Origin: Verrucomicrobia subdivision 6 bacterium BACL9 MAG-120507-bin52
Lineage (GTDB): Bacteria > Verrucomicrobiota > Verrucomicrobiia > Methylacidiphilales > Verrucolacustridaceae
NCBI GenBank assembly: GCA_001438005.1
Contig: LIBO01000002.1
Location: 1-23,746 of the forward strand
Direction of reading: 5' to 3'
Length of the DNA: 23,746 bases
The notes under the pieces were generated by a model, which saw nothing but the letters and a program-made list of their open reading frames with translations, was not told the DNA's origin and ran no database searches. The position numbers and the translations under genes are program-made. Positions 8,127-15,146 of the stretch are shown one piece after another. Each line of letters begins with the position of its first letter. Positions within the stretch are counted from its first letter, which is position 1.

Positions 8127-9251
8127 CTACACATTAAATCGAAAATCCATCACGTCCCCATCCTGAACCACATACTCTTTTCCCTCTACCCGCAGTTTTC
8201 CCGCCTCCTTCACCTTCACCATCGTCCCCGCACTTTGCAGGTCTGCATACGCCACCGTTTCCGCCGCAATAAAACCACGCTCAAAATCGGTGTGAATCAC
8301 CCCAGCCGCTTGGGGAGCACGATCCCCCGCATGAATCGTCCACGCCCGCGTCTCCTTTGGTCCCGTCGTCAGGTAAGTCCGCAAGCCCAACAAATCGTAG
8401 GCCGCACGGATTAATCCCCCGACACCCGACTCCTTCACCCCCAACCCCGTTAAATACTCCTTCCCCTCCGCCTCCGGCAAGTCCACCAGCTCCGACTCAA
8501 TCTGAGCACTCACGATGACCGCTTTACTCGAAAGATGGGTCCGACAGTAATCCTCCACCAGCTTCACCTGTCCCCCCGTTTTTCCGTCCCGACCCCCCTG
8601 CGACAGCGCCCCCAACTCCTCCTCCTTCACATTGCAGGCAAAAAGGGTGGGCTTGGAGGTCAGCAGAAAAAATCCTCGCATCAACTTCTTCTCATCATCC
8701 GTCATCTCCATCGTCAGCGCGGGCTTACCCGCATCCAAGTGGGGTTTGAGTTTTGTTAAAAGGGCCAACTCCGCCTTCGCCTGCGCATCCCCCTGCTTGG
8801 CCGCTTTGCCCGGTTTATCCAGGCGCTTGGTCACCGTGGCTAGATCGGCCAAGACCAGCTCCGTCATGATCGTCTCAATGTCCCGCAAGGGATCCACCGT
8901 TCCGGCCACGTGATGAATGTCGGCATCCTCAAAACATCGCACCACCTGAACGATCGCATCCACCTCCCGAATGTGGGTCAAAAACTGATTCCCTAACCCC
9001 TCCCCCTGACTCGCCCCCTTGACCAGCCCGGCAATGTCCACTAACTCAATCGACGCGGGCAGGATCTTTTCACTGCTTGATAATTTCGCCAGCCAATCCA
9101 GACGCGCGTCCGGAACCGTCACCATGCCCACGTTCGGCTCGATCGTGCAAAACGGATAGTTGGCCGCCTGCGCTTTTCTCGTGCGAGTGACCGCATTGAA
9201 AAGAGTGCTCTTGCCCACATTCGGAAGACCCACGATGCCAGCACGTACCAT
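8127..9251 (-). CDS. ychF: Redox-regulated ATPase/GTPase YchF (Obg-like, OLA1 family)
   Basis: YchF is a universally conserved TRAFAC P-loop NTPase that prefers ATP and associates with ribosomes and the stress response. The 374-residue product has the Walker A GLPNVGKST at 8-16, the G3 segment DIAGLVKGAS, the long coiled-coil insertion in the middle, and a C-terminal TGS-like domain (TYLTTGPKETRAWTI onward, ending in a DGDVMDFRF stretch typical of the family). I chose the ATG at 9251 because family members begin immediately before the AGIVGLPNVGKS stretch and AAGG lies six bases upstream. The in-frame extension to 9332 is charged and unlike the family. It is the first gene of a ychF-upp operon and is divergent from hom. 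Confidence 0.96.
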   Translation of the reverse strand: MVRAGIVGLPNVGKSTLFNAVTRTRKAQAANYPFCTIEPNVGMVTVPDARLDWLAKLSSSEKILPASIELVDIAGLVKGASQGEGLGNQFLTHIREVDAIVQVVRCFEDADIHHVAGTVDPLRDIETIMTELVLADLATVTKRLDKPGKAAKQGDAQAKAELALLTKLKPHLDAGKPALTMEMTDDEKKLMRGFFLLTSKPTLFACNVKEEELGALSQGGRDGKTGGQVKLVEDYCRTHLSSKAVIVSAQIESELVDLPEAEGKEYLTGLGVKESGVGGLIRAAYDLLGLRTYLTTGPKETRAWTIHAGDRAPQAAGVIHTDFERGFIAAETVAYADLQSAGTMVKVKEAGKLRVEGKEYVVQDGDVMDFRFNV

Positions 9252-9300
9252 CACGCACCTTACCCACACATCCCCCTCCTCCTCAATCTTGACCTCACTC

Positions 9301-9312
9301 ATTTCGCGAAAT
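9301..9312. promoter_or_regulatory. 12-bp perfect palindrome between ychF and hom, possible operator
   Basis: ATTTCGCGAAAT reads the same on both strands and lies in the 130-base divergent intergenic region, 49 bases upstream of the ychF ATG and 69 bases upstream of the hom ATG. A dimeric regulator could bind it and affect either or both genes. No known operator was recognised. A palindrome of this length can arise by chance in a window of this size, so the call rests mainly on its location. Confidence 0.25.
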
Positions 9313-9345
9313 CTTTTTTTCTTCCTCTCCATCGTGGGGTTGGTC

Positions 9346-9375
9346 TTGCGATCCCCCCCCTAAACAGGCTCAAAT
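9346..9375 (+). promoter_or_regulatory. Weak candidate promoter of hom-thrC with a C8 tract in the spacer
   Basis: TTGCGA at 9346-9351 and TCAAAT at 9370-9375 are separated by 18 bases and would place the transcript start close to the hom ATG at 9382. The -10 match is poor because its second base is C. The spacer includes a run of eight C (9353-9360), a tract prone to slippage. The region is short, so few alternatives exist, but the assignment remains tentative. Confidence 0.25.
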
Positions 9376-9381
9376 CAGTAA

Positions 9382-10671
9382 ATGAAGAAGATCGGCATTG
9401 GCCTAATCGGTTGTGGAACAGTCGGGTCGGGACTGATCCGCAACCTCCCCAAGGCCGATGCCCTCATCGGCCAGCGTCTGGGCGTTCAACTTGAGATTAA
9501 AAGCATCGCCGTCCGTGATCCGGCCAAATCCCGCGACCCTTTACCCACGAAGCCGATTCAGGATTGGAAAAAGCTCATCGCCGATCCCGCCGTTCAGATC
9601 GTCGTCGAGCTCGTCGGTGGCCTCGACGAGGCCTTTCAGATCGCCCAAGCAACTCTCCACGCTAAAAAACCTCTCGTTACCGCCAACAAAGCCCTTTTGG
9701 CCGAGCGTGGCCAAGAACTGATCCCCCTAGCCCAAAAATCGGGCGTTCCCATTTACTTCGAAGCCAGCGTGGCGGGGGGAATTCCCGTTTTAAAAGCCTT
9801 GCGGGAAGGGCTCGTCGCCAACCAGCTCCTCGGCCTGCACGGGATCATCAATGGAACATCCAACTACATTTTGAGCCGGATGGCCGAGGCGGGTTCCGAT
9901 TTTGCGACCGCTCTCCAACAGGCTAAAGATTTAGGTTATGCCGAAGCCGACGATCGCCTCGATGTGGATGGGATCGATGCCGCCCACAAGGCCGCCATCC
10001 TCTGCTTCCTGGCTTATGGTTTTTTGCCCAAGTTTTCCGAAATCCCGATCGAGGGAATACGCAAAATCCAATCCCAAGATGTCGGCTTCGCCAGCCAGCT
10101 GGGTTATGCCATCAAACTTCTCGCCATGATTCGCCCCGTCGGAACCGACCAGATCGAGGTCCGCGTTGCCCCTACCCTTCTTCCCTTACGTCACCCCATG
10201 GCGTCGGTGCATGGCGCGTTCAACGCCGTCGGATTAATCGGTAACCTCTCTGGTCCGGTGCAATTTACCGGCCGTGGGGCTGGCCCCGACGCCACCTCCA
10301 GCGCCCTTCTGGCCGATTTAGCCGAAGCGGCGAAAAATCTGCGCGACCACTCCCCCGGACCCGCTCTTCCCAAACCCAGCGCCAAGATGAAGCTGATCGA
10401 TCGGAACGCATCCGTCGGAAGGTTCTACGTTCGAATCGAGGTGGAGGATCGCCCCGGAGTTTTAGCCCAAGTGGCGGGAATCTTTGGCACAGAAAAAATT
10501 GGTATCTCCTCCGTCCTTCAACCCGAAGGCCACGGGGCGGGGTCGGTTCCTCTCGTCTTTCTTCTCGAGTCCGCCTCTGTCGCCTCACTCAGCCGCGCGG
10601 TGGATCTTATTTCTAAACTGCCCAACACCCGGGCACCGGCCACGATTCTTCGGGTGGAGGATCTAACATGA
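9382..10671 (+). CDS. hom: Homoserine dehydrogenase with C-terminal ACT domain
   Basis: This enzyme reduces aspartate semialdehyde to homoserine with NAD(P)H, the branch point toward threonine and methionine. At 429 residues it is the standard monofunctional form. The N-terminal Rossmann motif is GLIGCGTVGSGL at 7-18. TANKALLAERG carries the conserved catalytic-region lysine, and the substrate domain contains EASVAGGIPV, GIINGTSNYIL and DDRLDVDGIDAAHKA. An ACT domain (about 345-425, YVRIEVEDRPGVLAQVAGIF) suggests allosteric feedback, most likely by threonine. The start at 9382 gives MKKIGIGLIGCGTVG, the normal beginning; an AGG lies about 14 bases upstream, too far to be a strong ribosome site. 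Its stop overlaps the thrC start by four bases (ATGA), so the two are translationally coupled. Confidence 0.97.
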   Translation: MKKIGIGLIGCGTVGSGLIRNLPKADALIGQRLGVQLEIKSIAVRDPAKSRDPLPTKPIQDWKKLIADPAVQIVVELVGGLDEAFQIAQATLHAKKPLVTANKALLAERGQELIPLAQKSGVPIYFEASVAGGIPVLKALREGLVANQLLGLHGIINGTSNYILSRMAEAGSDFATALQQAKDLGYAEADDRLDVDGIDAAHKAAILCFLAYGFLPKFSEIPIEGIRKIQSQDVGFASQLGYAIKLLAMIRPVGTDQIEVRVAPTLLPLRHPMASVHGAFNAVGLIGNLSGPVQFTGRGAGPDATSSALLADLAEAAKNLRDHSPGPALPKPSAKMKLIDRNASVGRFYVRIEVEDRPGVLAQVAGIFGTEKIGISSVLQPEGHGAGSVPLVFLLESASVASLSRAVDLISKLPNTRAPATILRVEDLT

Positions 10672-11717
10672 GCTGGGGTGGTATCATTCACGCCTTTCGC
10701 GATCGCCTTCCCCTCCCGGCGAACGCCAAGGTAATCACACTTTGCGAAGGCAATACCCCACTTCTGCCCGCCCCACGTTTGGTGGCGGCCATGGGCGGAG
10801 ACTTTGATCTGCGTCTGAAGTATGAAGGCTTGAACCCTACCGCCTCCTTTAAGGACCGAGGGATGACCATGGCAGTCACCCACGCGGTGGCCAAAGGCGC
10901 CAAGCTGGTTATCTGTGCCAGCACGGGCAACACCTCCGCCTCCGCCTCCGCCTATGCTGCGCGGGCAGGTATATCCTCCGCCGTCATTATCCCTGCCGGA
11001 AAAATAGCCTTAGGTAAATTAACCCAAGCTCTGATTCATGGAGCCAAACTTCTTCCGATATCCGGTAATTTTGACGACGCGCTCAATCTGATCCGCAAAA
11101 TGTCGAACCTGAAAGAGGTGGAAGTAGTAAACTCCATCAACCCCGTCCGACTGGAGGGACAAAAGACGGCCTCCTTTGAAATTTTGGAAACGTTGGGCCA
11201 GACCCCCGACTTCCATTTTTTACCCGTCGGAAATGCCGGCAACATCACCGCTTACTGGAAGGGATTCTGTGAGGCCATCCCCCAAGGGCGGCGCCCGCGC
11301 ATCTTTGGTTGGCAAGCCGCAGGGGCCGCCCCCTTGGTCGATGGTCATCCGGTGAAAGACCCGCAAACGATCGCCACCGCCATTCGCATCGGTAACCCCG
11401 CCAGCGGGTCGGGCGCGCTCACCGCCGCCAAAGATTCAAACGGCCGGATCGATAAGGTCACCGACCAAGAAATTTTAAGTGCCTACCAGCTTTTAGCTCA
11501 GACGGAGGGAATTTTTGTTGAGCCGGCCTGCGCCGCTCCGGTGGCGGGCCTGCGTAAGGCCATCGCTGCGGGTTGGATTCCGAAAGGAAGTCTGGTCAGC
11601 ATGACTCTGACGGGCCACGGCTTGAAAGATCCCGATACCGTTCTCTCTCTCTTTCCCAATGCCCCCTCGCCCATTCCCCCCACGTTGGACGCCGCCCGCA
11701 AGGCACTGGGCCTATAG
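10668..11717 (+). CDS. thrC: Threonine synthase
   Basis: This PLP enzyme converts O-phosphohomoserine to threonine and phosphate, the last step of threonine synthesis. At 349 residues it is the short form of the fold-type II family. The Schiff-base lysine is Lys62 in NPTASFKDRGM, followed by ASTGNTSASASAYAARAG, which binds the cofactor phosphate region, and a GNAGNI loop near 187-192. The ATG at 10668 overlaps the hom stop. With hom it provides two of the steps from aspartate semialdehyde to threonine; homoserine kinase (thrB) is not in the window. A 6-bp perfect inverted repeat (GGCCTA...TAGGCC, 11709-11724) spans its stop codon but lacks a following T run. Confidence 0.96.
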   Translation: MSWGGIIHAFRDRLPLPANAKVITLCEGNTPLLPAPRLVAAMGGDFDLRLKYEGLNPTASFKDRGMTMAVTHAVAKGAKLVICASTGNTSASASAYAARAGISSAVIIPAGKIALGKLTQALIHGAKLLPISGNFDDALNLIRKMSNLKEVEVVNSINPVRLEGQKTASFEILETLGQTPDFHFLPVGNAGNITAYWKGFCEAIPQGRRPRIFGWQAAGAAPLVDGHPVKDPQTIATAIRIGNPASGSGALTAAKDSNGRIDKVTDQEILSAYQLLAQTEGIFVEPACAAPVAGLRKAIAAGWIPKGSLVSMTLTGHGLKDPDTVLSLFPNAPSPIPPTLDAARKALGL

Positions 11718-11744
11718 GTAGGCCATCCAGGACAAACCCCTTCC

Positions 11745-11772
11745 TTGCCACCCGTCCTCTTCGTCTTACAAT
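11745..11772 (+). promoter_or_regulatory. Promoter of tatA placed for a leaderless transcript
   Basis: TTGCCA at 11745-11750 and TACAAT at 11767-11772 are separated by 16 bases and match the housekeeping sigma consensus well. Only six bases lie between the -10 hexamer and the tatA ATG at 11779, so initiation at the usual distance would start the mRNA at the A of the ATG. No Shine-Dalgarno sequence precedes this ATG, which agrees with a leaderless message. Confidence 0.55.
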
Positions 11773-11778
11773 GACTAC

Positions 11779-12018
11779 ATGTTCATCCCCATCCCATTAG
11801 CTCTCGGTCTACCCCAAGGCTCCGAATGGTTCTGGATCGTTCTGGTCATCATTCTCCTATTTGGGGCGAAAAAACTTCCCGAACTGGCTCGCTCCATTGG
11901 CCGTAGTCTGGGCGAGTTTTCTCGAGCGAAAGATGATTTTGAAAAAGAGGTGAAAAACGCCGTGCAAGACGGAGACAAGAAAGATTCTGCCTCCAAGGAT
12001 TCTACGAAAACATCGTAA
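11779..12018 (+). CDS. tatA: Sec-independent translocase subunit TatA/TatE
   Basis: TatA polymerises around TatBC to move folded twin-arginine proteins across the inner membrane. The 79-residue protein has the family architecture: a short periplasmic N-terminus, one membrane helix (about 18-33, FWIVLVIILLFGAKKL region), the hinge FGAKKLPELARSIG with its invariant Phe-Gly, an amphipathic helix (about 37-55) and a charged, disordered tail rich in Lys, Asp and Ser. No tatB or tatC is nearby, as is common outside enterobacteria. It is preceded by a well-placed promoter. Its 3' end overlaps the convergent gene for a membrane protein by 17 bases. TatB could be mistaken for TatA, but the short length favours TatA/E. 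Confidence 0.93.
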   Translation: MFIPIPLALGLPQGSEWFWIVLVIILLFGAKKLPELARSIGRSLGEFSRAKDDFEKEVKNAVQDGDKKDSASKDSTKTS

Positions 12019-12625
12019 CCCGCGAATTGCTCCAACCTGCTCTGACTTTGGCCAAAAAGATCAGGCACACCACCGCCAACCCCAACATCCCATAGAGCGT
12101 ACCCCACCAACCGACCCCGAGTTGGAGTTGAGCAATCAATCGGTCCGAATAAGCCTGCGCCATTTTCCAGCGCAAAATCCCGTACAGCCCCAGTAGACCA
12201 GCCGATGTCAGCGCCATGATGATCGCGGGCGCGCTGGGCAGATTCAACGCCACCCATCCCAACCCCGTTAAAAGAGGAATTAAGAGAAGCCATCCCAGAA
12301 GGGGCCGGTTTTCTCTCTTTTCCAGTGCGACTGAGGCCAACTCGCTTTGCACCTTAGCCCGCTGCGTTCCCGAGGCCGCGCCAAAGGCCAACTGAAATCC
12401 AGAAAATCCATCCGCTGGATCCGCCCACATTTCCGACAACTCCCACTTACGCATCCCAATCAGCGAACTAAAAAAACCCGCGCCGCCCGACTTGGCATCC
12501 CGAACGATCTCCATCGTATTTTTTCGCAGAGCAGAGGGCTGAATTCTCATCCAAGGCAGAAAAAAGGAGACAAGGGTCAGGATCGCAAAGAATTTACCAG
12601 TTTGGTGCAGTGCAAAGGAACCCAT
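12002..12625 (-). CDS. Four-helix integral membrane protein of unknown function
   Basis: I do not recognise this 207-residue protein. It has a hydrophobic N-terminal helix (about 11-27, FFAILTLVSFFLPW), an extracytoplasmic or cytoplasmic loop of roughly 90 residues that includes a KWELSEMW stretch, then three membrane helices at about 112-133, 136-156 and 178-200 (PLLGWLLLIPLLTGLGW, IIMALTSAGLLGLYGIL, GTLYGMLGLAVVCLIF). The ATG at 12625 was chosen because the hydrophobic helix begins just after it. The longer frame upstream runs antisense through the DUF1015 gene and is not protein-like. No Shine-Dalgarno site is seen. A TTGTAA-17-TTAATT pair on this strand (12634-12662) lies eight bases before the ATG. 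The gene overlaps the tatA 3' end by 17 bases and is divergent from the DUF1015 gene. Confidence 0.75.
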   Translation of the reverse strand: MGSFALHQTGKFFAILTLVSFFLPWMRIQPSALRKNTMEIVRDAKSGGAGFFSSLIGMRKWELSEMWADPADGFSGFQLAFGAASGTQRAKVQSELASVALEKRENRPLLGWLLLIPLLTGLGWVALNLPSAPAIIMALTSAGLLGLYGILRWKMAQAYSDRLIAQLQLGVGWWGTLYGMLGLAVVCLIFLAKVRAGWSNSRVTMFS

Positions 12626-12727
12626 ACATGATGAATTAACCACTTTCGTCGAACCATTACAATCCCCACGGTGCTTGGATCGAATTAGACAAAGAAGCTG
12701 ACCCCCCGCTACCTTCCTAAATCTGCC

Positions 12728-13936
12728 ATGGTAAAGATTCATCCCATCCCTGCCTTGACTGTCAACCCATCCCGGGCGGCCGAGATTACCTGCGTTCCCT
12801 ACGACATCGTCTCTCGGGCCGAATCCCGTGCCCTCGCCCAAAATCATCCCGACACCCTTCTGCGCGTCGATCGGGCTGACCTCGAGTTTCCCGACAGCGT
12901 GAAATTTAACGCGCCTGAGGTGTATCAAAAGGCAGCGCAGAACTTTTCCCACCTGATCGAGAACGGATCCTTGCTCAAGGAAACAAAGCCTTCGATCTAT
13001 CTTGTGCGAATGGTCGAGGGAAAACATCGTCAACGGGGTTTTGCCGCTCTGGCCGATTTTGGCGACTACGCCTCCGGTCAGCTCCGGAAACATGAGTTCA
13101 CCCGCCCGGACAAGGAGGACGACCGCGTCACGCTCATCCGCCATCTAGGGGCACTGACCGGACCTGTCCTCGCCGCCTACCCTGACCTGCCCGAACTAAC
13201 CGCCCAGATGGACAAAATTGAATCGACGGAAAAGCCGTTGGCGGAGGTCACCGATGAACGGGGAGTCCAACACACCGTCTGGCGTTGCCCTGATGCTGCT
13301 GAAATTGTAAAACTCTTCACCCAAGTCTCCCGCTCCTATATTGCGGACGGACATCATCGGGCAGCCGCAGCGGCTCGTTTGGCCAAGGAGAAAGTAGGCC
13401 CGCTCGGCATCCTCACCGTCTATTTTCCCGCCTCTGAGCTTCGGGTTCTGCCCTATCACCGGCTCGTCCTGAAATTAGATCTTTTTTCTCCTGCCACATT
13501 CTTGGAGGAGGCGAAAAAAGTTTTTCAAGTCACTCCATCACCATCAGCCCCACCAGATGAAACAGGAAAGATCGGATTATTTTTGGAGGGTAAATGGTAT
13601 CAGCTCTCGTGGAGCGCCGATCCTAAATCCGATCCCGTGGCTAAGTTGGACGCGTCCGCACTGCAGGACCGGTTGCTCGGCCCGATTTTACAGGTGAAGG
13701 ATCCCAGAACAGATGCCCGCCTCGATTTCGTCGGCGGAATTCATGGGACTAAGAGCCTGGAAAACAGGGTAAACTCAGGCCAAGCCGCCGCCGCTTTTAG
13801 TCTACCCGCCGTTTCCCTGTCCCAAATACTCGCCGTGGCCGACGCCGATCAGATCATGCCCCCAAAAAGCACCTGGTTTGAGCCTAAGCTAAGGTCCGGT
13901 TTTTACGTCCACCAGTTCGCGCCAGCACAACCTTAA
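12728..13936 (+). CDS. DUF1015 family protein
   Basis: This 402-residue soluble protein belongs to DUF1015. Recognisable features are the N-terminal VPYDIV stretch at 23-28, the conserved KHEFTRPDKEDDR at 121-133 and the signature YIADGHHRAAAAARLA at 204-219, where DGHHR (207-211) is the most conserved part. The biochemical role is not firmly known to me. Members often sit beside serine or amino-acid metabolism genes, and the DGHHR motif recalls the ParB-like serine-kinase fold, so a role in phosphoserine or nucleotide-dependent metabolism is possible but inferred. Here it is convergent with a PLP aminotransferase and overlaps its 3' end by 53 bases (13884-13936). The start ATG at 12728 gives MVKIHPIPALTVNP, a normal beginning. 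Confidence 0.88.
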   Translation: MVKIHPIPALTVNPSRAAEITCVPYDIVSRAESRALAQNHPDTLLRVDRADLEFPDSVKFNAPEVYQKAAQNFSHLIENGSLLKETKPSIYLVRMVEGKHRQRGFAALADFGDYASGQLRKHEFTRPDKEDDRVTLIRHLGALTGPVLAAYPDLPELTAQMDKIESTEKPLAEVTDERGVQHTVWRCPDAAEIVKLFTQVSRSYIADGHHRAAAAARLAKEKVGPLGILTVYFPASELRVLPYHRLVLKLDLFSPATFLEEAKKVFQVTPSPSAPPDETGKIGLFLEGKWYQLSWSADPKSDPVAKLDASALQDRLLGPILQVKDPRTDARLDFVGGIHGTKSLENRVNSGQAAAAFSLPAVSLSQILAVADADQIMPPKSTWFEPKLRSGFYVHQFAPAQP

Positions 13937-15071
13937 GCACACGACAAAAGATCCCCACCCCGCGGGCTAGATCTTCTGGAGTCGCCCGGGCACAGTTCAG
14001 TCGAAAGCAAGCCTCCTTGGGCGGTTCGGCAAAAAAGATTCCGCCACCCACCACCGCTACCCCCTGCTCAAGACACTGCTTGGCCACCTGATCCATCCCC
14101 TGAGCCCTTCCCCCACGAACCCACAACATGTACCCGCCTTTCGGATCCTCCACCCGAACCCCCTCCGGCAGCTCCCTCGATAAAATCCCCAGCGCCAACT
14201 CCCTCCGCTTCGCATAGACCGATTGCAACATCTCCAGATGAGACTCCATTCGGCCCGATCGCAAAAAGGCCGCGGCGACATATTCCGGAGGAACCCCCCC
14301 ATGAATGGTTTGACGACACTGCCAATCGGCTGCCTGATCCATCCACTTTCCGGGAAGCGCGAAACCGATCCGTAACCCCGGCGCCACCGTCTTCGAAAAG
14401 CTCGTGACATAAAGAACCGTGCTCCCGTCATCAAAGGCCCGCATTGGCTTGGGTCGGGCACGCCCCAGCAAATCTCCATAAATATCATCCTCCAGTATTG
14501 GAACGCCTGCCTTCCGGCAGATCTCAACCAACATGAGCCTCCACTCCTCTTTTAAGGTGGCCCCGCTTGGATTGGAAAGAGTGGACGTCACGATGAGGAG
14601 TTTTGGCTTCGGTTTGGCCTTCAAGGCTTTTTCCCACCTTTTGGGGTCCGGTTCTTGTCCAACCGCCGTATTTACCGTTCGAAATTTCACCCCAATCGAC
14701 CGTAACAGCTCCAATTGGCCATAGTAGAGTGGGGCTTCACAAACCACCGTGTCCCCTTTTTTTAGGATCGTACTCATCATCGTCGCCAAAGCCCCCGTGC
14801 AGCCCGTGGTGACCAGAACCTCACTGGGTGCCACCGAGACCCCACGGGGCGCTAAATATCCTTGGATCGCCTCTCTTAACTTTGCTGCTCCCTCCGGACG
14901 GTGGTAACTAAACATTTCTCTGGCCCGAGAGGCTAACTCCCCCTCCACCGCCGATTTTAAGGCATCCAAAGGGAGAAAATCGGATGAGGGAATTCCCGCC
15001 GCCAGATTGATCACCTTGGGATCCTCCGTTTGCCTCATGAGATCTAGAAGACGTGCGGGGGCAATGGGCAT
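13884..15071 (-). CDS. PLP-dependent class I/II aminotransferase (2-aminoadipate transaminase/MocR catalytic-domain type)
   Basis: This 395-residue fold-type I aminotransferase resembles the catalytic domain of MocR proteins and LysN-type 2-aminoadipate/aromatic aminotransferases, but lacks the N-terminal GntR helix-turn-helix of MocR. The family-typical entry NLAAGIPSSDFLPLDAL lies at 22-38. Other landmarks are FSYHRPEGAAKLREAI, TTGCTGAL, SNPSG at 166-170, EDDIYGDL at 194-201 and the PLP lysine Lys227 in SFSKTVAPGLRIGF. The arginine that binds the substrate carboxylate is probably in FRLNCA near 365. The ATG at 15071 is preceded by GAAGATGAG. Its substrate cannot be told from sequence. It is divergent from gcvT and overlaps the end of the DUF1015 gene. 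Confidence 0.9.
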   Translation of the reverse strand: MPIAPARLLDLMRQTEDPKVINLAAGIPSSDFLPLDALKSAVEGELASRAREMFSYHRPEGAAKLREAIQGYLAPRGVSVAPSEVLVTTGCTGALATMMSTILKKGDTVVCEAPLYYGQLELLRSIGVKFRTVNTAVGQEPDPKRWEKALKAKPKPKLLIVTSTLSNPSGATLKEEWRLMLVEICRKAGVPILEDDIYGDLLGRARPKPMRAFDDGSTVLYVTSFSKTVAPGLRIGFALPGKWMDQAADWQCRQTIHGGVPPEYVAAAFLRSGRMESHLEMLQSVYAKRRELALGILSRELPEGVRVEDPKGGYMLWVRGGRAQGMDQVAKQCLEQGVAVVGGGIFFAEPPKEACFRLNCARATPEDLARGVGIFCRVLKVVLARTGGRKNRTLA

Positions 15072-15110
15072 CTCATCTTCTACCCCGAGTGGAAAAGGTT
15101 CGCCAGAACG

Positions 15111-15138
15111 TTGACTCGCCCCATCCCCACACTATTTT
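15111..15138 (+). promoter_or_regulatory. Promoter of the gcvT operon, possibly leaderless
   Basis: TTGACT at 15111-15116 and TATTTT at 15133-15138 are separated by 16 bases. Eight bases lie between the -10 hexamer and the gcvT ATG at 15147, so the transcript would begin at or within two bases of the ATG. No Shine-Dalgarno site precedes that ATG. No glycine riboswitch is visible, and there would be no room for one. Confidence 0.45.
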
Positions 15139-15146
15139 GGCCATTC

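Noticed and set aside
11709..11724. Hairpin GGCCTA-TAGG-TAGGCC over the thrC stop as a terminator
   Set aside because: It is a perfect 6-bp stem but no T run follows, so termination is not supported.
12626..13144. Long upstream extension of the minus-strand membrane protein frame
   Set aside because: It lies antisense to the DUF1015 gene and the residues do not look like a protein domain; the hydrophobic helix begins just after the ATG at 12625.
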